Positions 1 to 8,572 of a stretch of DNA of 64,000 nt are shown piece by piece. The stretch is from Kitasatospora aureofaciens (GTDB lineage: Bacteria > Actinomycetota > Actinomycetes > Streptomycetales > Streptomycetaceae). The DNA is taken from contig NZ_JPRF03000035.1 of the NCBI RefSeq assembly GCF_001188955.3, positions 21,105 through 85,104 on the forward strand. The letters run 5' to 3'. Both the position numbers and the translations under genes were made by a program. Under the pieces are notes generated by a model that searched no databases, was not told the origin of the DNA, and was given only the letters and a program-made list of their open reading frames with translations. The number at the start of each line of letters is the position of its first letter. Within the stretch, counting starts at the first letter, position 1.

Positions 1-958
1 GGAACGCGTCCTCCAGCACCTGGTCGACCACCTCCATCGGCCCGCCGAACTGGCCCGGACGCTCCGCCAGCTCGGTCGCGACCACCGGAAACTGGGCGTC
101 CGCCCGGTCCACTACGAGGCCTTCGAGGAGGCCCTGTGCGCGGCGATCCGGCACCGGGCCGGCGAGCACTGGACGGACGGCCTCGAAGCCGCCTGGGTGC
201 GGATGCTGCGCTTCGCCGTCGGCGCGATGGTCGCCGGCGCCGACTCCGCGCTCGCCGAACCCCCGTACTGGCACGCCGTGGTGACCGGCCACGAGCGCCG
301 CCGCCCCGACCTCGCCGTCCTGCGGGTGCGCACCGGCGAGCCGTACCCCTACCGGGCCGGCCAGTACGGCACGGTCGAACACCCGGCGCTGCCGCACACC
401 TGGCGGCAGTACTCGATCGGCTGCGCCCCGCGCGGCGGCAACGAGCTGGAGTTCCACGTCCGCCGGACCGGCCCCGGCGGTGTCAGCGCGGCCCTGGTCG
501 AGCGCACCGCCGTCGGCGACCGGCTGCGCCTCGGCCCGCCGCGCGGCGGCCTGCTGCCCGAGGGCGACGGCCGGGGCGGGTCCCGCGACCTCTTGCTGGT
601 CGCGGGCGGCACCGGACTCGCCCCGATGAAGGCGATCGTCGAACAGCAGGTGCTGCACCGTCCGCCGGGCCGCCGCGTTCACCTCTTCGTCGGCGCCCGC
701 GACCGGGCCGACCTCTACGACTGGTCCGCGCTGGCCGAACTCGGCCTGCACAAACCCTGGTTGGCCATCACCCCGGTGACGGTCGGCCGCCTCGCCGACA
801 CCGTCGCCGCCGCCGGGGACTGGCGCGAACACCTGGCGTGCGTCAGCGGGCCGGCCGGGATGGTCGCCTCGGTGCGGTCCGAACTGCTGACGGCGGGGCT
901 TCCGTCGGCACGGGTTCGGTACGACCAGGTGCTCTCCCGGTGGTCACGTCCTACCTGA
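1..958 (+). CDS. Flavohaemoglobin-like globin/FAD/NAD reductase, 5' partial
   Basis: The reading frame is open from the window edge, so the N-terminus lies outside. The first ~65 residues look like the C-terminal half of a globin: LGRDHRKLGV holds a candidate proximal haem histidine. A ferredoxin-reductase module follows. WRQYSIG matches the RxYS flavin-binding motif, VAGGTGLAPM matches the nicotinamide-nucleotide GGTGxxP motif, and CVSGPAGM is near the C-terminus. Flavohaemoglobins use NAD(P)H to convert nitric oxide and O2 to nitrate in the cytoplasm. Actinobacteria also carry relatives of unknown substrate, so NO dioxygenase activity is inferred. The 3' end overlaps the convergent downstream gene by 8 bases. 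Confidence 0.85.
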   Translation, partial: ERVLQHLVDHLHRPAELARTLRQLGRDHRKLGVRPVHYEAFEEALCAAIRHRAGEHWTDGLEAAWVRMLRFAVGAMVAGADSALAEPPYWHAVVTGHERRRPDLAVLRVRTGEPYPYRAGQYGTVEHPALPHTWRQYSIGCAPRGGNELEFHVRRTGPGGVSAALVERTAVGDRLRLGPPRGGLLPEGDGRGGSRDLLLVAGGTGLAPMKAIVEQQVLHRPPGRRVHLFVGARDRADLYDWSALAELGLHKPWLAITPVTVGRLADTVAAAGDWREHLACVSGPAGMVASVRSELLTAGLPSARVRYDQVLSRWSRPT

Positions 959-2339
959 AGCAGTAGGAGTCCGAGGAGGCGTCGCCGCCCGCCAGATGGG
1001 TCTGGTGGACGCGCAGCCCCCGGAAGTCGGCGCCGTGCGGGAAGAAGCGCTCGTCGATGCTCAGCCCGCCGTTGACCGGGTCGGCTTCCAGCTTGACCAG
1101 CCAGGGGTCGATCCCGTCCGGGTAGAACTGGTCGTCCCAGGCGCCGTAGAGGGAGTTGGTGAGGTAGAGCCGCCGCCCGTCCCGGCTGATCTCCACCATC
1201 TGCGGGGCCCCGTTCAGCGGACGCCCCGGCTCGGCCGGGTGCGGCGTCCGGGCGGCGATCCCGCCCAGGCGCACCGAGGAGGCGAGCCGGGGGTGGAACG
1301 GGTCCGAGACGTCGTACTGGAGCAGCTCGCCGGTGCCCCAGGCCGAGACGTACAGCCAGCGGTCGTCCACCGACAGGTTGATGTCCGTCACCAGCGGCGG
1401 CACCGCGCCGAACGGCTGCAGCGCGGGGGGCAGTTCGTCGGCCGAGGCGGGTACCGCCGGGATCTCGATCACCTTGCGCGCGGTGAACGCCGGGCCCTCC
1501 CGGTACCAGAGCCACACCGAGGAGGAGAGGTCCTCGACGTTCACCACCACGCCGGCGAACCCCCACTCCGCCTGCGGGTCGTGCGCCGGGCGCAGCTCCA
1601 GCACCATCTGGTACTGGTCCCCGAGGTCGACCCGCTGGAGGTGCCGCCCGGTGCCCAGCTCCCAGAAGTGAAGTGCGTGCCCGTACTTGCGGCCGAGCAG
1701 CTGGTCGGGCAGCACGCCGTCCTCGACCATCCACGGGGTGCCCCACTCGCTGGTCACCCCGACGTCCGTCCCGAGGTGCCACCAGACGTCGTAGGCGAAG
1801 TGCTGCGGCCCGCGCTCGGTCTCCCAGGGGCGCAGCACGTCGAAGGTGGTGTGGTCGAGCAGCGCCACCCCGCCGGGCCCGTCGCCGCCGTCCGCCGCCC
1901 CGAGGCAGGACAGGAAGACGCCGTCCGGGCCGCAGTGCAGGGTGTGCGGCCGGGAGTAGCCCGCCCGCTCCGCAAGCTCCTTGGCCTCCACCGTCTTGAC
2001 CAGCCGGGGCCGGACCGGGTCGGGGTGGGTGTCCATCACGTGCAGCCGCGAGGACCGCAGGCCGGGCAGCAGCAGGTAGCGCCGCTCCGGGTTCTCGTGG
2101 CAGGCGTGCGCCAGGGCGCTGGAGCAGGCGTTCCACCCGAAGTGGTGCAACTCGTCGCCCAGTGTGGGAAGTTCGGCGAAGTTGAGCACCTTCCCGTAGC
2201 TCGCCGACTGCGGATCGGTGTCGACGGTCAGCAGGGCGTCCGGCCGTTGCCCCGACCGGTCGAACCCGGCCACGTACGCCAAGGTCTCCGGCGGAGCCGC
2301 GATCGCCTCGGCAGCCGACCGGTAGAGCGACGAATCCAT
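951..2339 (-). CDS. Selenium-binding protein SBP56 family / putative methanethiol oxidase
   Basis: The 462-residue product has the family's usual length. DELHHFGWNACSS near residues 62-74 matches the SBP56 signature whose cysteine binds selenium in human SELENBP1. The second cysteine of the vertebrate motif is alanine here. HTLHCGPDG and several His-rich segments fit the beta-propeller metal site. Bacterial and human relatives oxidise methanethiol to formaldehyde, H2S and H2O2 in a copper-dependent reaction. The start at 2339 is chosen because family homology begins at MDSSLYRS; a longer upstream extension is Arg/Pro-rich and unlike the family. The gene is convergent with the flavohaemoglobin-like gene. 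Substrate is inferred. Confidence 0.88.
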   Translation of the reverse strand: MDSSLYRSAAEAIAAPPETLAYVAGFDRSGQRPDALLTVDTDPQSASYGKVLNFAELPTLGDELHHFGWNACSSALAHACHENPERRYLLLPGLRSSRLHVMDTHPDPVRPRLVKTVEAKELAERAGYSRPHTLHCGPDGVFLSCLGAADGGDGPGGVALLDHTTFDVLRPWETERGPQHFAYDVWWHLGTDVGVTSEWGTPWMVEDGVLPDQLLGRKYGHALHFWELGTGRHLQRVDLGDQYQMVLELRPAHDPQAEWGFAGVVVNVEDLSSSVWLWYREGPAFTARKVIEIPAVPASADELPPALQPFGAVPPLVTDINLSVDDRWLYVSAWGTGELLQYDVSDPFHPRLASSVRLGGIAARTPHPAEPGRPLNGAPQMVEISRDGRRLYLTNSLYGAWDDQFYPDGIDPWLVKLEADPVNGGLSIDERFFPHGADFRGLRVHQTHLAGGDASSDSYCFR

Positions 2340-2585
2340 CTGTTCTCCCAACTCGCCGTGTCCGTCCGGGCAGCGTTCCACACGACCACCGGCGCACAGC
2401 AGGCGCACGGGAAGCGGCCGGGAGGCGCGCACGGCCACCCGGGTCAGGGGCGCGACAGGCGGCGAGGCGAGGCCCTGCGCCGACGTCGCCGCGCAGCGCG
2501 GATCTACCGGCCGGTATGGTCAGGGGCGGACCGGGTGGTCACCCGCCGTGGCGGCGGGCGGAGCAGAGGACGGGTGCGGCGGCAG

Positions 2586-3557
2586 ATGGAGTTTCGGGAA
2601 GACATCCTGGGTGCCCCCTACGAGGCGACGGAGCTGGAGCTGCGTGCCGACGACGAGGGAGCGGTCTGCGCGACCCTCGTGCGGCGACTGGTGCCGGGGG
2701 CCGAGCGGGCCGTGCTGTACATCCACGGGTACAACGACTATTTCTTCCAGACCAACCTGGCCGACCACTATGCCGCGCTCGGGTTCTCCTTCTACGCCCT
2801 GGACCTGCGCAAGTACGGGCGCTCGCTGCGGCCGCACCAGTCGCCGAACTTCGTCCGGGACCTCGCCGAGTACGACGAGGAGATCGACGAGGCGGTCCGG
2901 ATCATCCGGGAGGTCGACGGCCACCGGCAGCTGCTGCTGAACGGGCACTCCACCGGCGGCCTGGTCGGCGCCCTGTGGGCGGGCCGCCGCGCCGGGCGGG
3001 GCGTGGTGGACGGGCTGTTCCTGAACAGCCCCTTCCTGTCCATGCCCGCCGGGGCGGCCGTGCGGACCGCCGGCGGTCCGGTGGTGACGGCGATCGGCCG
3101 GCTGAGGCCGACCCGAATCCTGCCCTCCTCGCTCAACCCGCACTACACCCACAGCCTGCACCGGGACCACAAGGGCGAGTGGGACTTCGACCTCCGGCTC
3201 AAGCCCGCCGAGGGCTTCCCGCTGTACGCGGGCTGGCTGTCCGCGATCCACCAGGGCCACCGGCAGCTGCGGCGCGGACTGGGCATCGACGTGCCGGTGC
3301 TGCTGATGGCCTCGACGAAGTCCATCTCCACCACCACCTGGCACCACGGCCTGCACCAGGCCGACGCCGTGCTGCGGGCCGACGACATCGCCGCCCAGGG
3401 GCCGAAGCTGGGGCGGCACGTCACGGTCGTCCGGATCGAGGGCGGCATGCACGACCTGGTGCTCTCCGGGGAGGCGGCGCGTACCAAGGTGTTCGCCGAA
3501 CTGGACCACTGGCTCGCCGCCTACCTGGACGTCCGGCCGGTGGGGGAGGACGCGTGA
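2586..3557 (+). CDS. Alpha/beta hydrolase, monoacylglycerol-lipase-like
   Basis: This is a 323-residue single-domain hydrolase. GHSTGG gives nucleophile Ser122, HGYNDYF near residue 47 is the oxyanion-hole region, and GGMHD near residue 289 supplies the catalytic His. The acid residue is less clear, because the segment after strand 6 reads LLMASTKS rather than the usual Asp-containing loop. It probably cleaves a carboxylic ester or monoacylglycerol in the cytoplasm; no signal peptide is visible. The start follows a GGCGGCAG region, since no better Shine-Dalgarno is nearby. The stop overlaps the next gene's GTG start by four bases, so the two are translationally coupled. Confidence 0.85.
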   Translation: MEFREDILGAPYEATELELRADDEGAVCATLVRRLVPGAERAVLYIHGYNDYFFQTNLADHYAALGFSFYALDLRKYGRSLRPHQSPNFVRDLAEYDEEIDEAVRIIREVDGHRQLLLNGHSTGGLVGALWAGRRAGRGVVDGLFLNSPFLSMPAGAAVRTAGGPVVTAIGRLRPTRILPSSLNPHYTHSLHRDHKGEWDFDLRLKPAEGFPLYAGWLSAIHQGHRQLRRGLGIDVPVLLMASTKSISTTTWHHGLHQADAVLRADDIAAQGPKLGRHVTVVRIEGGMHDLVLSGEAARTKVFAELDHWLAAYLDVRPVGEDA

Positions 3558-4435
3558 CGGACGAGCCGGCCACGGGCGAGCCGTCCATGGACGAGCCGGT
3601 GCCGGTCGGACGGACCACCGACCTCGGCTTCGCCAAGCTCATGCCGGACATCGACCGCGACGGCGGCTGGCTGCTCACCCTCGACGGCACCCCGCAGTCG
3701 TACGTCGACCTCGCCGACCCGACCCACCTCGAGTTCGAGTACACCCGGCGGATCGGCCACCTCGTGGACGCCCTCGCCCCCGCCGGCCGTCCCCTGGACG
3801 TGCTGCACCTGGGCGGCGGCGCCCTCACCCTGCCCCGCTACCTGGCCGCCACCCGCCCCGGCTCGCGCCAGCAGGTGGTGGACGTGGACGGGCCGCTGCT
3901 CGACCTCGTCGCCGAGCACCTGCCCTGGCAGGGCCCCGGCGCGGACATCACCGCGACGGTGGGCGACGCCCGGGCCGCACTGGCCGCCACCCCGGCCCGT
4001 TCGCAGGACCTGGTGATCGCGGACGTCTTCCACGGCTCCCGCACCCCGGCCCACCTCACCTCGGTGGAGTTCCTGCGGCTGGCCGCGGCCGCCCTGCGCC
4101 CCGGCGGCTGCTACGCCGCCAACCTGGCGGACGGCCCGCCACTGGCCTTCGCCAAGGCCCAGGCGGCAACGGTGCGGGCGGTGTTCCCGCACGTCTTCCT
4201 GGTCGCGGAGGCCCCGGTGCTGCGCGGGCGCCGCTACGGCAACATCCTGCTGGCCGGCTCGACGGCGCCGCTCCCGACGGCGGAGCTCACCCGCCTGCTG
4301 GCGGGCGACATCTTCCCGGCCCGGCTCACCGAGGGCGAGGAACTGGCCGCCCTGGTCGGCCGCACCGCCCCGGTCACCGACGCCGACGCCACCGACTCCC
4401 CGCCCCCGCCGGACGGCGCCTTCAGCGTCGGCTGA
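3554..4435 (+). CDS. Spermidine synthase-like methyltransferase-fold protein
   Basis: The 293-residue protein has a Rossmann SAM/dcSAM-binding core. LDVLHLGGGALTL (about residues 81-93) is motif I, VVDVDGPLLDL carries the acidic end of strand 2, and VGDARAAL and IADVFHG follow as in the spermidine/spermine synthase superfamily. Actinobacterial relatives are often called fused or stand-alone spermidine synthases, but the aminopropyl-acceptor site is not evident, so polyamine synthesis is unproven. The GTG start sits in a GTGA overlap with the upstream lipase-like gene, so they share an mRNA. The C-terminus ends in a Pro-rich tail (SPPPPDG). Confidence 0.78.
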   Translation: MTDEPATGEPSMDEPVPVGRTTDLGFAKLMPDIDRDGGWLLTLDGTPQSYVDLADPTHLEFEYTRRIGHLVDALAPAGRPLDVLHLGGGALTLPRYLAATRPGSRQQVVDVDGPLLDLVAEHLPWQGPGADITATVGDARAALAATPARSQDLVIADVFHGSRTPAHLTSVEFLRLAAAALRPGGCYAANLADGPPLAFAKAQAATVRAVFPHVFLVAEAPVLRGRRYGNILLAGSTAPLPTAELTRLLAGDIFPARLTEGEELAALVGRTAPVTDADATDSPPPPDGAFSVG

Positions 4436-4670
4436 TCCGGCGGCTCCGCCTTCCGCCCGGTCCGACAGCGCCGCCGACGCCGTCCAGGTTGTCCAGCCGG
4501 CGCGCAGCAGGCCGGGGAACCGCTCGTCGAACTCGTCGGCCCGCAGCCGGGCGCTCCGCTGCTGCCACTGACGGGTGCGGAGGAACAGGCCGCACTCGCG
4601 CAGCCGCGCAAACCGCCGCTCCTGCCCGGCGGGCACTTACTGTCCCACAACCACCCCAACCGACTTCGCC

Positions 4671-4694
4671 AGCAGAGTCGTGAGGCCGACTTCT
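4671..4694. repeat. Hairpin repeat, degenerate copy
   Basis: CCGACTTCT is preceded by a 5-base loop (TGAGG) and a left arm AGAGTCG that lacks one or two bases of the perfect arm. It resembles the two better copies downstream, including the trailing TGC-containing sequence (CGTGC). Confidence 0.5.
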
Positions 4695-4801
4695 CGTGCG
4701 GTGAACCCCGTGGCCCGCGGGGCCCGTGGCCGGGGCACTGCCAGTTGCCGGGTCCCCTCGTCAGGCCGAGGGTCGGGGGATTGTCGGCCCGGGTCGGCAC
4801 C

Positions 4802-4824
4802 AGAAGTCGGTCTGGCCGACTTCT
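4802..4824. repeat. Hairpin repeat, perfect copy
   Basis: AGAAGTCGG - TCTGG - CCGACTTCT is a perfect 9-bp stem with a 5-base loop, followed by GCTGCA. No T-run follows, so it is not a classical terminator. Confidence 0.7.
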
Positions 4825-4907
4825 GCTGCAGCCGACCCGCACGGCCTGTGGCTGAGGGCCGGTGTTGGGCCGGATGGAAGCCGGTGGCGAGGGCCGCCGT
4901 CGGCGCG

Positions 4908-4930
4908 AGAAGTCGGTGTGGTCGACTTCC
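4908..4930. repeat. Hairpin repeat, near-perfect copy
   Basis: AGAAGTCGG - TGTGG - TCGACTTCC has the same left arm and loop length as the copy at 4802, with two right-arm changes that still allow G-T pairs. It is followed by TGTGCA, close to the GCTGCA after the perfect copy. Confidence 0.6.
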
Positions 4931-5027
4931 TGTGCAGGGAGGCTGGCGTGCCGTCAGGGCGTGGCGCAAGCCGCCCGGCGGGGGGAGCCGGGCGGCTTGC
5001 GGCGGCGGGATGTTGGTGCCGGGGAGG

Positions 5028-5921
5028 TCAGGGAACGATGACGCGGCGTCCGCGGGCGTGGCCTGCTTGGCTGTCGACGTGGGCGGCTGCGGCCTCGGCG
5101 AGCGTGTAGGTCCTCTCGACCGGGATGTGGAGCCTTCCGCGCGAGATGAGGTCGGCGGCCACGGAGAGCGCCGCCGGTACGCTCCCGGCTACGCCGGAGA
5201 AGCGGACGCCGAGGTCGGGCGCGCCGAGGTCGGCGATGGTGATCACCTTCTGCGGGTCCCCGGTCAGTTCGACGAGTTCGCGGATCACGCCCGAGCCGGC
5301 CAGGTCGAGGGCGGCGTCGATGCGGCCGAGTTGCCGTACCCGGTCGACCCAGCCCTCGCCGTACGTCGTGGGGAGGGCGCCCAGGCCGCGCAGGTAGTCC
5401 TGGTTGGCGGCCCCGGCCGTGCCGATCACCGTGATGCCGCGGTCGCGGGCGATCTGCAGCACCGCCGAGCCGACGCCGCCCGACGCGCCGCTGACCAGCA
5501 GCGTCTGCCCGGGCTGCACGCCGACCTCGCGGATGATGCGCAGCGCGGTCTCCACCACGGACGGGTAGCCGGCGGCCTCTTCGAAGGACAGGCCCTCGGG
5601 CATGCGGGCCCAGGCCGACAGCACGGTGAACTCGGCGTAGGTGCAGGCGCCTTCGCCGAACACGCGGTCGCCGACCTCGACCCCTTCGACGCCCTCGCCG
5701 ACTTCGTCGACCACCCCGGCGGCGTCCAGGCCGACTCCGGAGGGCAGCTCGGTCGGATGGGCTCCCAGTTTCTGGCCTTCGCGGATCCTCCAGTCGACGG
5801 GGTTCACGCCGGCCGCCCGTACGGCGATGCGTATCCGACCGGGGCCCGCGTGGGGCTCCTCGGCGTCGATGAGTTGCAGAACGTCGGGGCCGCCGAACTC
5901 GGCGAAGCTCACTTTCCTCAT
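5028..5921 (-). CDS. NADP-dependent quinone oxidoreductase-like (MDR family)
   Basis: The 297-residue zinc-free medium-chain reductase has an N-terminal GroES-like domain (AAGVNPVDW, GLDAAGVV) and a Rossmann domain with GASGGVGSAVLQIA at about 145-158. Such enzymes use NADPH to reduce quinones, enals or enones in the cytoplasm; no catalytic-zinc cysteines are present. It is divergent from a TetR gene, and a 15-bp palindrome lies between them. That is the usual arrangement for a reductase repressed by its neighbour and induced by an electrophile or drug. Confidence 0.87.
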   Translation of the reverse strand: MRKVSFAEFGGPDVLQLIDAEEPHAGPGRIRIAVRAAGVNPVDWRIREGQKLGAHPTELPSGVGLDAAGVVDEVGEGVEGVEVGDRVFGEGACTYAEFTVLSAWARMPEGLSFEEAAGYPSVVETALRIIREVGVQPGQTLLVSGASGGVGSAVLQIARDRGITVIGTAGAANQDYLRGLGALPTTYGEGWVDRVRQLGRIDAALDLAGSGVIRELVELTGDPQKVITIADLGAPDLGVRFSGVAGSVPAALSVAADLISRGRLHIPVERTYTLAEAAAAHVDSQAGHARGRRVIVP

Positions 5922-5935
5922 GCGGTGAACCGTAG

Positions 5936-5950
5936 CACTAACCGTTAGTG
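5936..5950. promoter_or_regulatory. Palindromic operator between reductase and TetR genes
   Basis: CACTAAC-C-GTTAGTG is a perfect 7-bp inverted repeat in the 70-base divergent intergenic region. Position and symmetry fit a TetR dimer site controlling both genes. Binding is inferred. Confidence 0.65.
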
Positions 5951-5991
5951 TTTTGGAACTGTTGTGGTTTCGTATTTGCTAGGGTCACGGT

Positions 5992-6597
5992 ATGACCGCG
6001 CCGCCCGGCCGCCGTGAGCGCAAGAAAGCCGCGACCCGCCAGAAGATCGCCGACACCGCCCTCCGGCTCTTCCTGGAGCGCGGGTACGAGGCGGTGGGAA
6101 TCCGTGACGTGGCCGCCGAGGCCGACGTGGCCGTCACCACGCTCTTCTCCCACTTCGCCTCGAAGGAGGCCCTGGTCTTCGAGCGGGACGACGACTTCGA
6201 GCAACGCCTCACGCGGGCGGTCACCGGCCGGGCGCCGGACCAGCCGCTCATCCCCGCGCTGCGCCGTGAGATCGAGGCCCTGGTCCGGCACTGCACGGCG
6301 GACGGCGCCGCCCCGATCTGGCGCATGATCGACGAATCGCCCGCCCTGCGGGAGTACGAGGAGTCGATGAGGCTGCGCCACGCGGAGTCGCTGGCAGCGG
6401 CCATCGCCGCTGATCCCGAGCTGTCACCGACCACGACGGCGAGCCGGACGATCGCGAGGTTCGTGATCGACGCCTACTCGCTGGCCCGTGAGGCGGCCGA
6501 TCCGGACGCCGCGCTGGACGAGATCTTCGGGATGATCGAGGCGGCCTGGGCCGTCACCCGCCCCTCCGGGGAGCCCGACGGGAGGGCCGCCCTGTAG
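5992..6597 (+). CDS. TetR/AcrR family regulator
   Basis: The product has 201 residues. The N-terminal helix-turn-helix spans about residues 20-60, with IRDVAAEADVAVTTLFSHF as the HTH core and the typical KEAL following it. The C-terminal ligand domain is generic. The start appears leaderless: a TAGGGT -10-like hexamer (5980-5985) ends six bases before the ATG and no Shine-Dalgarno is seen. It is divergent from the quinone reductase and shares the palindrome at 5936-5950, so it probably represses that gene and itself. The ligand is unknown. Confidence 0.88.
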   Translation: MTAPPGRRERKKAATRQKIADTALRLFLERGYEAVGIRDVAAEADVAVTTLFSHFASKEALVFERDDDFEQRLTRAVTGRAPDQPLIPALRREIEALVRHCTADGAAPIWRMIDESPALREYEESMRLRHAESLAAAIAADPELSPTTTASRTIARFVIDAYSLAREAADPDAALDEIFGMIEAAWAVTRPSGEPDGRAAL

Positions 6598-6687
6598 CCG
6601 GGTCCGGCGCGTCGGGGGGAAGGGCGGCACCGGGTCGGTGTCAGAATCGGCGGGGTCCGGGCCGGGGTTGTCCACGGAGGAGTCGAG

Positions 6688-7530
6688 ATGAGCGGCGGCG
6701 GCGAACGACCGGAGTTGGAGCAGGTGCCGGAGACGGCGCTGTGGACGCTGTGGCACCGGGCGCTGGAGGCGCGCCGGCCGGACGCCGTGCTCCACGATCC
6801 CGAGGCCGTCGAGCTGGTCGACCGGATCGACTTCCCGTTCGCGGAGCGGTTCGGCGCCAGCGGCGTCCAGGGCCAGCTCCAGGCCCTGCGCGTGGCCTGC
6901 TTCGACCGCGAGGTGGCGGACTTCCTGGCGCGGGAGCCGCGCGGCACGGTGGTCTGTCTGGGGGACGGCCTGGAGACCCAGTACTGGCGGGTCGACAACG
7001 GACGGGCCCACTGGCTGAGCGTGGACCTGCCCGAGTCGGTGGCGCTGCGGGAGAAGCTGCTGCCTCCCGGGCCGCGTCAGCGCTACCTGGCCGCGGACGC
7101 CACCGACCTGGACGCCTGGGCCGACGAGGTGGACCGCGATCAGGCGGTGCTGATCAGTGCGCAAGGACTGCTGATGTACCTTCCGCCCGCCCGGGTGAGG
7201 TCCCTGATCGCGGGCTGCGCGGAGCGCTTCCCGGGCGGCTCCCTCGTACTGGACGCCGTCCCGCGCTGGTTCGGCCGACTCGCCTCGGCGGGGAGGATCC
7301 GCGGCCGCGGGTACCAGGTGCCGCCGATGCCGTGGGCGATGGACGCGGACGAGCGGGACAAACTCCGCACCGCCAGTCCGGCTGTGGTGGCGGTACGGGA
7401 TGTCCGGCCGACCGGCGGCCGCGGACTCCTCGGCGCCCTGCTGCCACTGGCCATGACCGTCCCGCCGCTGGCCAGTCGCCGCCTCTCCGTCACCGTCCTG
7501 GACTTCGCCGAGCGGACCGGGCAGGCGTAG
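6688..7530 (+). CDS. Class I SAM methyltransferase, LCM/TcmP-like
   Basis: This 280-residue protein resembles the leucine carboxyl methyltransferase/TcmP O-methyltransferase family. It has RVACFDREV near the start of the core, VVCLGDGLETQYWR as the SAM-binding motif (family form: GxGLDtR), WLSVDLPE as the acidic strand-2 end, and ISAQGLLMYLPP after strand 4. Family members methylate carboxyl or hydroxyl groups of small molecules, often polyketides. No biosynthetic cluster surrounds it, so the substrate is open. A GGAG-containing ribosome site (TCCACGGAGGAG) precedes the ATG. Confidence 0.85.
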   Translation: MSGGGERPELEQVPETALWTLWHRALEARRPDAVLHDPEAVELVDRIDFPFAERFGASGVQGQLQALRVACFDREVADFLAREPRGTVVCLGDGLETQYWRVDNGRAHWLSVDLPESVALREKLLPPGPRQRYLAADATDLDAWADEVDRDQAVLISAQGLLMYLPPARVRSLIAGCAERFPGGSLVLDAVPRWFGRLASAGRIRGRGYQVPPMPWAMDADERDKLRTASPAVVAVRDVRPTGGRGLLGALLPLAMTVPPLASRRLSVTVLDFAERTGQA

Positions 7531-7818
7531 CAGTGGGCGACGAACGGGCGGGATGCCGCTCACGCGGTGGATCATGCAGTGTCCGGCGGCGGCCGCACGA
7601 CGTTTTGCCCAATCTTGAAGGAATGCCGACCGGGCTGGAACTATTGGTGCGGGGGCGCACGTCGTAACCAGGGGTGATCGGCCGGGGGGCGGGCTGTTCG
7701 GCACGTTAGGCTGCGCCCCGGGGGAGCGGCCTGGTGCCGCCATCGGACAACCACCGGGACGGGTGTTCGGCTCCACGGGGAGCCGGGGCCGTTCCGAGCT
7801 GCCACGGAGGTGCTGGCC

Positions 7819-8484
7819 TTGCACATCGACGCCTGGATCGAGAGCGTCCCACCGACTGCGGTGTACGCCCTGATCGGCCTGATCATCGGGCTCGAGTCGC
7901 TGGGCATCCCGCTGCCCGGCGAGGTCGCCCTGGTCACGGCGACCCTGATGGCGGTCAAGGGCGTGGTGAGCCCGTGGGGGATCGCGGCCTGCGCGATCGC
8001 GGGCGCGATCATCGGCGACTCGATCGGGTACTCGATCGGCCGCAAGGGGGGCAAGCCGCTCTTCGAGAAGCTGGGGCGGAAGTTCCCCAAGCACTTCGGG
8101 CCCTCGCACCTGGCCACCGCCGAGCGCTCGTTCCAGAAGTGGGGCATGTGGGCGGTCTTCTTCGGCCGCTTCATCGCGCTGCTGCGCATCTTCGCCGGTC
8201 CGCTGGCGGGCGCGCTGAAGATGCCCTACTGGAAGTTCCTGATCGCCAACGTGCTGGGCGGCGTGATCTGGGCCGGCGGTACGACGCTGCTGGTCTTCAA
8301 GGTGGGCAAGGCCATCGAGCCGTGGCTGTCCCGGTTCTCCCTGGTGGCCCTGGCGGCGGCCGTCGTGGTGGGCGCGACCTCGGCCTGGCTGATGAAGCGC
8401 CGGGCGGCGAAGACCCACGCGAAGATCGAGGCCGAGGAGGCGGCGAAGGCCGCCGAGGCGCTCAAGGCTCCCGTCGCGGAGTGA
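7819..8484 (+). CDS. DedA family membrane protein
   Basis: The 221-residue integral membrane protein matches the DedA/SNARE-associated family. It has YALIGLIIGLESLGIPLPGE near the N-terminus, the conserved amphipathic block GDSIGYSIGRKGG, then FFGRFIALLRIFAGPLAGA. DedA proteins are thought to be lipid scramblases or proton-dependent transporters, including recycling of undecaprenyl phosphate. I prefer TTG at 7819, because GGAGG at 7806-7810 is eight bases upstream; an in-frame GTG at 7810 overlaps that ribosome site. The charged C-terminal tail (EAEEAAKAAEALK) is cytosolic. Confidence 0.88.
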   Translation: MHIDAWIESVPPTAVYALIGLIIGLESLGIPLPGEVALVTATLMAVKGVVSPWGIAACAIAGAIIGDSIGYSIGRKGGKPLFEKLGRKFPKHFGPSHLATAERSFQKWGMWAVFFGRFIALLRIFAGPLAGALKMPYWKFLIANVLGGVIWAGGTTLLVFKVGKAIEPWLSRFSLVALAAAVVVGATSAWLMKRRAAKTHAKIEAEEAAKAAEALKAPVAE

Positions 8485-8572
8485 CGGAGCGTAACGGATA
8501 CTGTGCCGGCGTCGTCGGGCCCCGGAGTAGCATCGGCTGGAACCTGTCGATCTTGCACCACTGGAGGGCCCG

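Larger units (their letters stand above)
4436..5027. other. Gene-free stretch with hairpin repeats
   Basis: These 592 bases lie between two convergent genes and hold no coding region I can defend. The frames that stay open through it lack ribosome sites and look like shadows of GC-rich DNA. The distinctive content is a family of short inverted repeats built on AGAAGTCGG/CCGACTTCT, listed separately. Confidence 0.6.

Noticed and set aside
4440..4636. Minus-strand frame starting GTG 4636 (PAGQERRFARLRECGLFLRT...)
   Set aside because: It looks protein-like for about 60 residues but has no ribosome site and runs on antisense to the spermidine-synthase-like gene. A degraded gene is possible, but I cannot support it.
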